A stretch of DNA of 64,000 bases. It comes from Ochotona curzoniae (lineage: Eukaryota; Chordata; Mammalia; Lagomorpha; Ochotonidae). Within the stretch, counting starts at the first letter, position 1. Each line of letters opens with the position of its first letter. Shown here in pieces: positions 24,311 through 37,184 of the stretch. The stretch spans positions 28,563,001 through 28,627,000 of the forward strand of contig NW_024465369.1 in assembly GCF_017591425.1 (NCBI RefSeq), read 5' to 3'. Position numbers and translations under genes: made by a program. The notes under the pieces are model-generated. The model worked only from the letters and a program-made list of their open reading frames with translations. It ran no database searches and was not told the DNA's origin.

Positions 24311-27110
24311 TACTCTTGTAAGGGATGCATGCCCATGTGGTACTCAGATTAGTATGGGGAGGGTCAAGGTATGCATGCAGCTCCATTTTTTCCCCAGAGT
24401 TCAAAGTGGGTGGAAAGGAAGGGAGGTGCTGCTCTTTGCTGTCAAACTACATCAGCACCCAAGGATGGGGGACAATGGTTTGATGACACCTTAGAGACTG
24501 CAATGTCGGGAGGAGTGTTCCAAGGGTGTTGCTTGAGTAGTTTTATAGCTCTGAGATGTTATTGGCTTTATTATGCCAAGATTGTGAAAAATCTTTCCGC
24601 AGTCTGTTGACTGGCCCAGCCCACCTTAATCCATTCTCAGACCCAGGACTGTAGTCCAGCTTGTTTTGCTTTCCATCCTCTGATGAGGTGGTAGATGTCT
24701 GTTGCTTGCCTGCATGCACTGGCTGCCGTGTCTTTCATGTGTATCTGGATGTGTTGTCTAGTGCACAGGCATCAGAAACTAAGGAGGCCCAGTCCCAGCA
24801 CATGTATTCCAATGTTTGACCACATACATAGTGACTTTTCCCTGTGGCTGGTGTTTGAGTCTAGCAGTCTATTTGGACTCAAACTCCAGTTGGAAACCTC
24901 ACCTGGGGTGACCTCAGACTTGACCTTTTAATATTTTTTTATTTTTTAAAAAGATTTATTTATTTTTATTACAAAGTCAGATATACAAAGAGGAGGAGAG
25001 AGACATAGAGGAAGATCTTCCATCCGATGGTTCTCTCCCCAAGTGACTGCAACAGCCAGTGCTGTGCCAATCCAAAGCCAGGAACCAGGAACCTCTTCCG
25101 GGTATCCCACACGTGGGTGCAGGGTCCCAAAGCTTTGGGCCATCCTCAACTGCTTTCCCAGGCCACAAGCAGGGAGCTGGATGGGAAGTGGAGCTTCCAG
25201 GATTAGAACCAGCACCCATATGGGATCCCAGTGTGTGCAAGGCGAGGACTTTAGCTGCTAGACCATGCCACCGGGCCCCAGACTTGACTTTTGTGTACAA
25301 CAGACAGTGCAGGGTCAAGTGTGGACTGTCACCTGAACCAAGCAATGCATACACTGGTGGATTCAGCTGCCTGATTGTTTCTGCCCCCAGTCTCATGTGA
25401 CCTGATGGGTGCTGTGGCCTAGCCCAGCTCAGTCTTCCATAGGCCTTGTCTTTATACACATCAGCAAGTACCAGGGCTAGTTGGAGCAACCCCCAGGAAC
25501 CTCCAACAATCCACACCGGGTATGACACCAGGAACTGATTTTTGTGTGTGTGTGTATTATCATGTACTGTGGTCCAGCCTAGTCCATTCCACATCCCATC
25601 TGACTCTCAAGCACATCCCTGGGTGCTCCAGCTTACCTCAGCCTGACCCATCCTGCTTATACTGACAGATGCTGCCACCTTAACTAGCCTGGCTCTCCCC
25701 ACCTCCCCATCCCTGGTTTTCATGCTTACTAGTGGGCACTGCAGACCACCTGGGGAGTACCCTCAGTTCCCCTACCAGCCAGTTTCAAGCCCTAATTCTG
25801 GTACCTCTCAGAGTATACTGTGGTCCAGCCTGACCTAGCTTGCACCACAGTCCCAGGAACTTTCAGTAGGTGCTGTGGCTTAGGTCCAGTGAGGACCTTC
25901 TTTCCCAGACCCAGCTCACATCCTAGCTGATGGGTGCTATAGCCTTGCTATGACCACCCCACACCCAGTCCCAGCTCTTATGCTCATCAGAGAAAGTAGC
26001 AGTCCAACAGGGGAATCCCTGCAGTTTTTCTACCAGGCCTTTTCCAAACTGGGTCTTAAGCATGCCAGCGGGAGCTGCAGCCTTACCGTCAGCATTCACC
26101 AGCAGCCTGGCTCATCCTGGCCTGCCACAGTCCCAGCTCTTGCAGGCAGGTTTATTGGCCTAGCCCAGCCTATCCCCAACACCCACCTCAGCCCTCATGT
26201 GACCTGGTGGATGTTGTAGTGTAACCCAGACTCGCCTGTACCCTATCCTGGCTCTTGCTCAAACCAGTGTGTGCCACAGACTGGCCCAGCCTGGCCTGAC
26301 TCCAGACCTTGCCCACACATATGCAGATGCTTGCTGTAGCCTTTCCTTTCCTGGCCTATCCCTAGCATGAGCTCTTGCACTTACTAGCAGAAGCTGCAGC
26401 CTAGCAGGGTAGTCTCCAAGCTCCCCTACATACCTATTCCCAGCCTTAGGTCTTGTGTATGCTGGCAGGTGTTTTGATTCAGCCTGGTATGGCCCACTGG
26501 CAGTCTCAGCTCTCAGTGGCATGTATTGCAGCCTAGCCCAGCCAAGCATGGCCCACACTCTGCCCTGGCTCTTGTGTATGCCAGTAGGTGCTGCAGTCTT
26601 CCCAGCTTGGCTCAACCCCCAAATCAGTTAACACATAGGCTGACAAGTGCTGTAACCTGCCATGGCTTTGCTTGTCCCAAGTCTTAGTTATTGTGATAAC
26701 AGTGGGAGCTGCAGCCTAGCTGCCCAAGTTCCCCTACCAGGCCTGCTCCAGGTCCACTCTCAGCCTGATGTATTACTCCTTGGCATGGTCTACGCAGAGT
26801 CCCAGCCTTTGCAGGTACCACAGGTACTACAGCTTGGTCTCCCTCCAGCCCAGCTCCTGTGCATTCTAGCCTCACTCAGCCAATCACCACCCTCACATCT
26901 CACACAGACCAGGAGGCGCTACAGTCCACAGAAGTGAACCTATAAGTCCACTACAGAGTCTTCCCCCAAACGTGGTTATTCTACATTCTAGTGGGTGCTG
27001 TAGGCCAACCTGATGTGGCTCACTCCTTACTCTGACATTCCTCGGCAAGTACTGTGGCCTAGCCCAGCCAGGCATGCCTCTAGCCCTAGCTTTATGTAAA
27101 ATGAACACAT
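24311..27110 (-). repeat. Large GC-rich degenerate array, L1 5'-end-like
   Basis: About 2.8 kb (with one SINE inside). From 25380 to 27100 a unit of about 65-80 bp recurs many times: GTGGGTGCTG(T/C)(A/G)GCC-TAGCCCAGCC-TGGCCCAC, a CCCAGCTCTT-G segment, then a short A/T spacer. Individual units are strongly diverged. A likely reading is the tandem promoter-type 5' UTR of a lagomorph L1 in antisense. The 205-codon minus-strand frame at 24977-25594 joins SINE and array sequence and is not a gene. Confidence 0.55.
24930..25278 (-). mobile_element. CSINE-type SINE, antisense, within the GC array
   Basis: Full-length copy (AAAGATTTATTTATTTTTATTAC start, CACCCATATGGGATCCC, CCACCGGGCCC end). Target duplication CAGACTTGACCTTTT / CAGACTTGACTTTTG at 24915-24929 and 25279-25293. 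Confidence 0.92.
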
Positions 27111-27114
27111 TTCA

Positions 27115-28440
27115 TGTATTTTTAGTAACATAGTGATACCTCCCTCCTGCCCTGTTTCCCACCCTCCCTTTTTCCTTCCTTCATATTTTTTTCCTCCGAG
27201 ATTTTACAACGGTATACTTTCAGTATATTTCTAATACAGAATACCTTTCAGAATTTCATACAAAGCTGATTTGATGGTGGAGAGTTCTCTATTTTTATTT
27301 ATTTGTTAAATACTTAATCTCTCCCCTTTTTTAAGGGTAGCTTTACTCAATGTTTTTTTCAGGAAGACTTTCTTTTACAATTTTGAATATATTACCACAT
27401 TCTTTTCTGACCAGTAGGGTTTCCTCCGAATAGTCTGTTAATCTAATTCATTTTCTATTATATATAACTTGGCATTTTCATTGTCCTTCATATTTTCTTG
27501 TTTCTAACTTTTGACTATGCTTTGGAGATTTTTTGATTGGGTTATTTTAGTTCTTTGTGCTCTTTGTATAGGGCTATCCATGTCTATTTAGGACCTGGGA
27601 AATTTTCAGCTACTTAATTTAGCAGGTTGTCACTTCCTTTTTTTTTCTCCATTAGTAACTGTCATGTAAATATCTTATCACATCTTTCTACTTTTTAATT
27701 TCATTTTTTCTCATTGTTATTTCAAAAGTCTTAACTGATGTTAAAGCTCTCAATCCTTATTTTTTTAATTTATTGGTTGAAGATGTCATCTCTAAAATTT
27801 CTACTTGGTTCTTCTTAAATTCTGTCTCCTTAATAGTGTTTTCATTTAAGCTATTCATTGATTTCCTAATTTCTTCAATGTTTCTGTTTTCTGTTGTAGC
27901 TCATTGAGTTTCTTTACCACCATTATTTTAAATTCTATTTCATGTGTTTCCCTCAGCTAAGGATCTAATTCTGGATTGTGATTTTGTCCTTTTGGTGGTA
28001 TGTTGCTTACTTTTTTCATGTCTACTGTGTTCAAACATTGACATTCACCTCTCTGGTGTACATACTCCTTCCTTCTGGAGCCCATTTTCATGGAAAAGAA
28101 CCTAGGATTTAGTGGGACTTTGGCTCTAGGTGAGTTCAGGTGTGTAGTCTCTGAGTGGTTGCTTTTGTCTTAAGTATCTTTGCCCTTCTATTCTAAATTT
28201 CATAGGGATAGAAGTGTTGTTTTGAGATGAACAAAGATCCCTGGGTGGATATCCCTATCTCACAGAGCACTTTTGTCAGTCTCCCTGAAGCTTGTAACGG
28301 TCTGGGCCCTGTTCTTGAGCTGAGGCAGACAAAGGTGGCTTCTCCTGTACCACTGTCAAGCCTGAATGATGCCGTGCCCATGCACTGATGCCCATGCACT
28401 GACTTGGAATGTAAAATTATCCCTGCATTTCAAGGGTTAA
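27115..28440 (-). mobile_element. Older L1 5'-half fragment, antisense
   Basis: ORF1/5'-UTR-side antisense text (CTGACCAGTAGGGTTTCCTCC, CCTCATTGTTATTTC-like runs, TTTCTACTTGGTTCTTC), heavily diverged; ends in a GC-richer segment at 28050-28400. Confidence 0.55.
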
Positions 28441-28774
28441 TCCTACTCAGTGAATTAGTGATTTTTATTTTTATAAGCTGAATGAATTTCATGTGCTTCA
28501 CAATATCGATATAGGATATATCTGGTTCTTCTTGGCTCCCTTCTGGAAAGCAAATAAGTTTTTCAGAAAACAAAATATTTAATAATGCCTTTTTCCAGCT
28601 TTATTTTTCTCAAATTTTCCTTCATCAGTGTGTGTGTGTATTTACTATATATTACATCTATATACATATATAAACATTTTACTGAAATCATCAACTAGAA
28701 CATAAGTATGAAGGTATTGCATGACAATTCAATCTCTTAATTTGAGAAAATCAACAAGTTTGGTTGTAATTTTC
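28441..28774. other. Unannotated AT-rich stretch
   Basis: No gene or family recognised; a TGTG/TATA patch lies at 28628-28675. Confidence 0.4.
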
Positions 28775-29047
28775 ACAAGACTTCTTTATTGCAAAGTCAG
28801 ATTCACTCCCGAAGTGACCACAATGGTCAGTGCTGTGCCAGTCCGAAGCCGGGAGTCAGGAGCTTCTTCCAGGTCTCCCATGTGGGCACAGGGTCTTAAG
28901 GCTTTGGGCCATCCTTGACTGCTTTTCTAGGCCACAAACAGGCAGCTGGATGGGAAGTGGGGCTGCTGTGATTAGAGCCAGCACCCATATGGGATCCTGG
29001 TGCATTCAAGGCAATGACCTTAGCCGCTAGGCCACTGCATTGGGACT
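28775..29047 (-). mobile_element. SINE with internal deletion, antisense
   Basis: TTTATTGCAAAGTCAGATTCACTCCC shows loss of the middle tail segment; the rest follows consensus through CACCCATATGGGATCC and CTAGGCCACTGCATTGGGAC. Confidence 0.85.
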
Positions 29048-29104
29048 AATCTGTAAAATTTTATAGCACATAATTATTTGAAATATGTTTCTAATCAAAA
29101 TAAA

Positions 29105-29438
29105 AGGGGCAGGGCCTGGCACAGTAGCGTAATGGCTAAAGTCCTCACTTTGCACAGAATCCCTTATGGGTGCCGCTTTGTATCCTGGCTGCTTCATTTC
29201 CCATCCAGCTGCCTGCTTGTGGTCTGGGAAAACAGTAGAGGATGGGCCAAAACCTTGGGATCTTGCACCCACATGTGAGACTTGGAAGAAGCTCCTGGCT
29301 CCTGACTTCGGATTGGCTCAGCTCTGGCTGCTCTGGCCACTTCGGGAGTGAATCAGCGGATGGAAGATTTTTCTCTCCGTATTTCCTTCTTATTATAAAT
29401 CTGATTTTCCAATAAAATAAATATTTTTTTATAAAAGG
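29105..29438 (+). mobile_element. SINE, sense, inverted to its neighbour
   Basis: GCAGGGCCTGGCACAGTAGCG head, CCCTTATGGGTGCCG, AATAAAATAAATATTT tail. With 28775-29047 it makes a tail-out inverted pair separated by about 60 bp. Confidence 0.88.
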
Positions 29439-29649
29439 AAAATCTGTCTTCTTAAAAAATAATAACGGGATAATCAGGACAGTTTTAACAAACTATTTTC
29501 AATCAGAAATACAAACCATAAGTTAACTCTAAAATTACATCTTTGTTTCATTCCTTAAGGTTTTGGCTAGAATTGTCAAAGTAAAATATGATATTTTTAA
29601 AGATTTAGTTTATTTCTTTAATTTATTTGGAAGGAAGAGCTAGAGACTC

Positions 29650-29785
29650 TGCACCCACGTGTGAGACTGGGAAGAAACTTCATCTACTGTGGCCATTTGG
29701 GAAATAAATCAGTGGAAAGATCACACTCTCTCTCCATAAATTGATCGCCTTTCCAATAAAAATAAAACAAAAATCTTAAAATGAA
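29650..29785 (+). mobile_element. SINE 3'-half fragment, sense
   Basis: CTGCACCCACGTGTGAGACTGGGAAGAAAC through CCTTTCCAATAAAAATAAAAC; the head half is missing, replaced by a T-rich stretch at 29595-29640. Confidence 0.75.
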
Positions 29786-29807
29786 CTACCCAATGAAAAC
29801 AGGAAGC

Positions 29808-30100
29808 ATGTGGGTATTGCGGTGTGTATTTGTGGTTCAGGTGCTCACATCCGAATCCTGAGTACCTGGGCTCAGTACCTGTCTTTGGCTCTCAGTTGCT
29901 GTTTCTTGTCAGTGAAGTTCCTGGGATGGAGTAAGTTATGCCCAAAAGAATTAAATATCTACCATCTGTGTGGGAGACCTAGATGGAGTGTTCTGAATTC
30001 TGCTTCCTGCCCTGTGCTTGCCCCAGCTGTGCTCTTGTTCTGGGAAGTGAACCAGTTGAAGGAAATCCTGTCTTCTGTCTCTTAGATAGACGCAGCAATT
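29808..30100 (+). mobile_element. Old SINE-like element, sense
   Basis: GTGGGTATTGCGGTGTG, ATCCGAATCCTGAGTACC, GTGTGGGAGACCTAGATGGAGT and GTGAACCAGTTGAAGG follow the SINE order but are strongly diverged, closer to an older subfamily. Confidence 0.5.
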
Positions 30101-30154
30101 TTTTTAAAGTGCAAATGTTGGGAAACGATCAACTTAGAAGAAAGTATCTATTTT

Positions 30155-30468
30155 TTAAAGATTTTTTTTTTTTTAATTAGAAAGGCAGATTTACAGAGGA
30201 GACAGGGAAAAGGTCTTCCACCCACTGGTGTACTCCCCAAGTAGCCACACTAGCCAGAGTTGAGCCAGTCTGAAGCCAGGAGCTTCTTCCAGGTCTCTGG
30301 TGTGGGTGCAGGGTCCCAAGACTTAGGGCCATTCTTTACTGCTTTCTCAAGCTACAGGCAAGGAGCTGGGTGGGGAAGTGGAGCAGCCAGGACACAACCT
30401 GACATCCATATGGAATCCTTTGCAGGCAAGGTGAGGATTTTAGCCACTAAGCTATTGGGCAGGACCCA
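30155..30468 (-). mobile_element. SINE, antisense
   Basis: TTTAAAGATTTTTTTTTTTT, GAAAGGCAGATTTACAGAGG, CCATATGGAATCC, GGCAGGACCC; moderately diverged. Confidence 0.85.
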
Positions 30469-33400
30469 AAAAGTGTTTTGTTTTAATGTAGAAGATACAC
30501 TAAACATTGTTTTTAGTTGTTTTCTTTGCTGCTTGATGTTTTCTGAGGTATTTCTAAATTCTGCTAGGGGAATTAAGTAGCAGCTTAACAATCCTTTTCA
30601 ATACTGCCATTTTTCTCCACTCTATCTGTTGAGCACTAGACAGTCTGACATTTGTTTCTGAAAGACACATGTATAGTCTGTTTTAAGCCTCTCAAAGCCA
30701 GAAAGCATTGGCAAATTACATAAAATATTTAAGTGTAAAAGTGGTCAAAATCAAAATGGAATAATGTGTGCCAGCAATTGCACAAGAAATAAATGCAGCC
30801 ACAACTGTGCGAAGAAAGAATTTTCACTTTCAATTGCTTAGTATGAATATCATAAAGAGATTTAGTCAGAATGCAACTTTTTAATAAAGGCTACTACAAT
30901 TTTTTAAAGTGTTAATTTTAGCATTGTTATCATTTTCCATGATACAGTTTTGTAGGTATAGGGAATGCTGCAAGGTCATCTGTATTGTCACTAGGCACTT
31001 GTTCTCAGACTGGTACTACTCTTTAATTCTTATGGCCAATGATCTCTGCTCAAAATATCTTATACAGTTCTCAGTTCACTTTCAAAAACTTACTTCATCA
31101 ATCTCAATATGCTCATATTTTACTATGAGATGCAGATTTCCATTCCCATGCCCTATTGTTGCCAAAAATAAATCGTTCTTTGGCGAGTCTCTGTTAATTA
31201 GGCTTTAATTAGGTATGTAACATATACCTACTCTGTATTTTCATTGTAATAACTCTTGTCAACAGAAGGAAAACTATTGAGGCTGCAGCAGACAGAGGAA
31301 GATAGAAAAGTAATAAAGTGAAAAGGACATCGGTGCAGTCACAATGTATATAGTCTTTAGGCCGTGTATAACTTATAGACAGAATAGGGTAGAGCTTGTG
31401 CCATCTTTCCAGACTTTTTGGAAATTATAATGGGAGGAAATGACAAATTCTCAAGCAGGGAGATGATATTCACAATCTAGTTGAGTTGCTGTACTGAGAA
31501 TGGGTTTGCAAATGAGATAAGAATGGATTTAGGCAGATGTAAGAAAGATCTTACTCTGTTGTAAGGACTAGAGATTATGGTTTGAATAGAGAGTTAGCTG
31601 TGGACATTAACAGAAATTAATAGATTTGTATTATAATTAAGAGGTAGAATGAGCAGAACTTTAATGGAAGTGGAAGGGTAAGGAAAGAGTTATTGATATG
31701 GGCAACAGGGTAGATTGTGATACCAATCACTGTGAAGGAAAATGTGTGTGTATGTGTTTGTGACGTAGTTCATGAAACCGTGGAATTAAAAGGTTATTTT
31801 TGCGTGAAAAGATTTACAAAATACACACATACTTTTTCATAATGCAGCATTTTGGTGAACTTTTTGAAGATCTTATGTGCATATAGTTCCTATGTAAATA
31901 ATGAAAATTCAGGAAATAAACTTTTCCTGGAATCTAACTGGCAAGAACATTGCTCTCCAACTTCCCAAATTAGGGAACTGTTAGAAGTAAATTTCTGTGT
32001 TCAAGTCACACACTGTATCATATTTTAGTGACATACTGACAAAAGACAAAGAACTAAGAGAAAGCTGAAAGTATAATGCTGATTTCTATGGCTGTGATAA
32101 CCTCTTTAGTCTCTCAGTTCTGAATCTCATGCTTCTTGCCAATCTGTAATATACAAAAGTGAATTAACCTAAGAGTGAAATATAGCATAATCTTCTTTAC
32201 AATATAATCTTCCTTTAATGTTTGTGACATGGAGACTTTATTATGTTCCACTTAATACCTGTTTAAAATAATACAGCATTTCCTTAGATTGTAAAGGCAT
32301 GAGTAGTTAGTAACTTCAGATTCTCTTGTCCAAAGAAAATGGCACTGAAAACGACTCATTTTATTTGTTTTTAATTACAAATGTGGTGTCTTGATGCCAA
32401 CAGTTGGATGCAGTGAATAGTGGCTAAGTGGACATAAATAGTTCAGTAACGGGCTAAGGTTGGTCTTACACATCAGTCAGTGAGGTCAGTGCACCAACCT
32501 CTCTCTGGTATCCCTGTCTTCATGCTTCCACAGTCAGATGGTACATTACGATTTGATAAAACAACTTCTAACAGTCAGCTGTTCTGTATCCTCTCCTGAG
32601 CATGGCATTACAGTGTGTAGGAGAGAGTATTCATATTCTAATTTCCATAGCAAGTTACCAAAAGCTCAGCAGCTTGAAGCAGTGCAAACATCTGTTTTTC
32701 TGAGACAGAAGCCCGGTTACAGGTATTGAGGACACATGATTCACCAACCTTTTCCAGTTCTTTTAGATGGAATTCCTATTAACACTCAGTTTACAGTCTT
32801 TCCTTAATGAGCAGGATGTGGTTCTTTCCTGTATAAAGATGCTCGCTTTTCAAGCATATCCTTAGAGCATGAGGAAGCATGAATCATTTTCAGTGAGAAT
32901 AGTGAGAGAAAAGTGTATAAAAATAAAAACGCGTGAGTCTTGAGATACTTCAACAACTGAAGGCCACCTTCAGATAAACAAAATTTTAAGTCAGCCCAGG
33001 GAAATCCATGTGAAGCTCAAAATTATTTGTAAATGTTATAACTGAAAAAAAGCTATAACATATAAAGTTTAACATTATCTATTTCTATATATCCCAAAAT
33101 TCTAATTTTTTTTGTCATTGAAGGTAGAAATGAATAATGCTAGCATTTAAGGAATGATTGCTTACATAAAAAGATTAATTGAGCAAAATTGATGGGTATG
33201 TTGTCTTATGGTAAATAAAACCAAATTGAAGGTGTACCCACAAATATTTAGTTTTGAGTAAGAATCTTTTACCAGGTTTTCAAATTAACAACTTTTAAAT
33301 ATTTTCTATACATTGTGTAAGTTGTTCGTATTAGAAATTCTAACCAAGATGATACAAACATTACAGATGACTCATAAATCTCTAAAAGTTGCCTTTTTCT

Positions 33401-34721
33401 CAGATCTATTATTAATGTAAATATAGCTCTCACATTCCTTATTGCTGGTTTGCAACATCAATTATTCATCTTTATTTTCCTGTTTGTTTCAAATGCTGTT
33501 GCAGCAAAGGTCTCCTCTGCTCTGGCTAGCATGCAGTTTCTCTGTCCCTTGAGACAATACCCTAGGCTGTGTAGCTCATTTTTCCTGGATTATGGTATAA
33601 TGCCATTTTAGCATTAAATAATTTAACTTTTTCCCTGTAAGAAACTTATGTGTGTGTGAATAAGTCACAATGGGATGGAAAATGATTTCATTTTGCAGAC
33701 TGGGTATAAGAATTAATTCCAAGGTCTCTGGAAATATATCATACCTTTGTTTATATGCCACTAGAAAAATATACAAAATTGAACTAAGGGCCTGACAGAG
33801 CAGCAGTTATTTCAGTGTACTTACTGAAAGACCATCAGCAGAAGTATTTGCTCAGAGCCAAAACAAAAATGAATATATTAACAAGTAAATATTGGAAAGG
33901 TTATCTCTTTTTCTTGGAATAAGTTAAGCCATATTGTATGTACACTATTCTGGAGTTTAAAACAGTTTAATTCACAAATGTCAATAAATTTGGAAACATT
34001 TTTGTGTAGATTTCACATCACTAAATGACCACTACCCACTAAAAGGATATATGAGATTCTTGAGTGTATTTCTTCTTATGTAATATGAACTTGAATAAAT
34101 GCTGTCATTATTTAACATTTGTGGAATGCATTATACCAATCACTGCACAATAAAAGTAACCCAAGGTCATTCATATGCTAGCCGCTAATTGGCTATCACA
34201 CTACTACCATGACTAATGTAAGTTCTTAATTCTGTGTTGTCAGGCATTGTGTAATTGCTTCATATGGCTTATCTAATTCCACACTTACAATCATATTAGG
34301 AAGTAGTACTACTTTTCTCATTTTTTGAAGGCAAAAGCTGAGGCCTTTAAAAATCAAATTACGTATCCAGGAAATTTACATGCCCATTGCTTAATTGGGA
34401 TGCAAATGCACTTCTGGTCTCAGACCTGAGATTTTAGCCATTATGAATGTACCAAAATTTTCAATGCTATTATGAAAGAAAAAGTTTCATCATGTGGCTA
34501 AATGTGTGTGTATTTCCACATTCTGTCTCAAATCTTACTCTCCTGTAGCATCTCTGTGCTGGATCTCAGTGAGTTGCTGTAGGGCTCTCTGTTCATTATC
34601 CTCCCTCAGGACTTCTTGGAGGGGAAAGCTCTAGTTCTAATGACTGAGTTGCTAAATTTACCCCTGTAAAGGTTATTCTCACTGAAACAGAAAATGCATG
34701 CACACATGGTTTGTTAAGAGT
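30469..34721. other. Intergenic DNA downstream of SCN9A
   Basis: Mostly unique AT-rich sequence. 30925-30990 may be a diverged L1 3' tip (CATGATACAGTTTTGTAGG). No exon, RNA gene or further repeat recognised between 31200 and 34721. Confidence 0.5.
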
Positions 34722-34740
34722 TTTATTTTTATATTTTATT
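34722..34740 (-). promoter_or_regulatory. Candidate SCN9A poly(A) signals
   Basis: Two AATAAA hexamers on the minus strand (34735-34740 and 34722-34727) lie about 3.6 kb below the stop codon. Cleavage would fall near 34700-34720. Other AATAAA hexamers occur in this AT-rich UTR, so the choice rests on expected UTR length. Confidence 0.45.
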
Positions 34741-35492
34741 ACAAGGTGTCAGTCTTGGGTATAATCACAATTATGACAAACTCAAACATTTTGAGCATTC
34801 ATACAGCTATGAAATTTATAAAGACTTCTGTGTAAACACTATTATACTTATGACTATTTACTTTCATGAGGCAGTTTTTGACTGTCTTCCTCAAGAATAT
34901 AATTGCAATAATAAGCCAAAGACTTTTTTTTTAATTGGGTGGTATCTATTGTTATGTTCTAAACCCAGGCCAATGACATGGCCATCTTCTTTTGCTTTGC
35001 CGTCTCTGAATTGTTTCCATTACATTTCTAAAAAATTGCTATTTGGGCTGCATTGTATGTATTTTGCTTTTCCTCTCTTTCACAAACTATTCAAATTCTA
35101 TAAGATCAGGTTGGTATTTGCTACTACTACTATTTGGAAGCAGCCCGTAAGACACCTTTTTTCATAATGGTCAAAAATGTTAAAATACATTGATTCAAAT
35201 GGTATTTGTTTCCATTTTATTCTAAAATTTCCAGTGAATCTGTCATTCTACATTATTAAGTGAAATTAGCCCAGTAACCACGTGATGAACATTGCTATTG
35301 AGAGTGTGTTTAGAAGGGTAGTATTTCATAATCAGTCCAAAAAATAACCTGACATAAGTTTTGGTCCAAACTTTTACTGTGATTAATGAGCTGTTTCAAA
35401 TATTGTTTTTATTTGATAACATGTGATTTCTGGGATCCATATTATATAAACATATAACCCAGCTATTCTATATTTTTAAAAAATACACTTCA

Positions 35493-35762
35493 TGGGTCCA
35501 GCGTGTTGGTATAATGTCTAAGTACTCACTAAGATCCCATACAGATGCCAGTTTGTATCCTACCTGCTCCACTTCCTTTCCAGCTCCCTGCTAGTGGTTT
35601 GGCACCAACGTAGGAGACCTGGAAGAGACTCCTAGCTCCAGGCTTTGAATCAGCTTAGCCCTGGCCATTGTGGCCACTTAAGAGTGATCCAGCAGACGGA
35701 ATATGTTTCTCTGTCTTTTCCTCTTTCTGCAAATCTGCCTTTCCAATAACAATATTTTAAAA
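35493..35762 (+). mobile_element. SINE in SCN9A 3' UTR, sense strand of window
   Basis: GGGTCCAGCGTGTTGGTATAATG head to CCTTTCCAATAACAATATT tail, with imperfect duplication TACACTTCATG / TATACTTCATG at its ends. Antisense to the SCN9A transcript. Confidence 0.85.
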
Positions 35763-36859
35763 ATATATACTTCATGAAATGGAGAAAATAAAACAAGTTT
35801 GTAATCTTTTTTGAAATGGAAAAAAAGAAAAATTGGCAGAAGAATCACTTGCCAATTTTTTTCTACATAAAATAATATAAAAACAGTACTAATATATCTC
35901 AAATAAACCCATTAAATATATCACAAATAAATTATCATAAAATATTCATGATGGAGTTATATTAACATGGGTTCAAGATAATGACAATGGATAGAACTGA
36001 AATTTCAAATGACAATTTCCTAGTTGAATGTAATTAAAGCTTATAGGCAGTATTTTCCAGGGCATTGTGTATGTATCTTTCACATTAAGTTAAAGTTTGG
36101 ATCCAGTTGCTTAAGATGAATGATCAACACAGATGTAAAAAAAAAAAATTGCCCTAGATTCAATTTCATATCTAGATTCAATTGTCTAGATTAAATTTCA
36201 AAAGTTTAGAAGTGATCATCTCTCATATCAACATTACAAAATAGGAAGTTACCTCAAAAAGTTAATGGAAATTGTGTATTATCAAGTTCCATTTTCTGTG
36301 AATTTTTGAAGGTCTCTTGTGCCACAGCTAAAAAGCATTCTAGGTGTAAAGTTCTATGGAAATGTTTATTTGATTTTCATTTTCACAACTAATTCTTAAT
36401 ATCCCTTTCTGTATTACATTCTCTGCACATATCTCTTCAACCAATTGTTTAATCATCCTTTTTAGCATTACAACAAAATATCTTATATTCTGATTATAGA
36501 ATTTAGTTGAACAGAAAATTAATGAACTTTTTATAATTTTGCTTCAAAAACTCAATTTTCTAAGATTATCTGCTAAACAGGTAAATGATTTGTTGTACAT
36601 AATTTGATAGAAGGATCTCACATTTTTGTAAGAAATCAAACAATTTATCATGATTAAGTTTATTTTTAAATTACTGCTAATAGGAATTTTTAAAATGTTT
36701 TCCAATCATTAGTATACTAACAACTGCTAGATCAAGTGAATGTTTGGTAAATTAAAAACTTGAGTAATTGATGGATGCAAAATATACTTCTGAGTTTAGA
36801 TTTAAGGAGAAAAAGGACTTCCTCCTTTTTAAAAAATAGATGTAAGAATAGAGGTCCCC

Positions 36860-37184
36860 CAGGCCCGGCGACGAGGCCTAGTGGCTAAAGTCCTTGCCTT
36901 GGACGCCCCGGGATCCCATATGGGTGCCGGTTCTAATCCCGGCAGCTCCACTTCCCATCCAACTCCCTGTTTGTGGCCTGGGAAGGCAGTCGAGGACGAC
37001 CCAAGGCCTTGGGACTCTGTGTGGGATACCTGGAAGAAGTTCCTGGTTCCTGGCATCGAATCAGCATAGCATCGGCCGTTGTGGTCTCACTTGGGGAATG
37101 AATCAGTGGGATGGAAGATCTTCCTCTCTGTCTCTCCTCCTCTCTGTATATCTGACTTTCTAATAAATAAATTAATGAAAAAAA
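36860..37184 (+). mobile_element. CSINE-type SINE in SCN9A 3' UTR
   Basis: Near full-length (AGGCCCGGCGACGAGGCCTAG head, GATCCCATATGGGTGCCGG, CTTTCTAATAAATAAATTAATG tail). Perfect 13-bp duplication AATAGAGGTCCCC at 36847-36859 and 37185-37197. Antisense to the gene, so the SCN9A mRNA would carry the complement. Confidence 0.95.

Noticed and set aside
24977..25594. 205-codon open frame on the minus strand
   Set aside because: It runs through a full SINE insertion and into the GC-rich array; similar peptide text appears in every SINE copy in the window.
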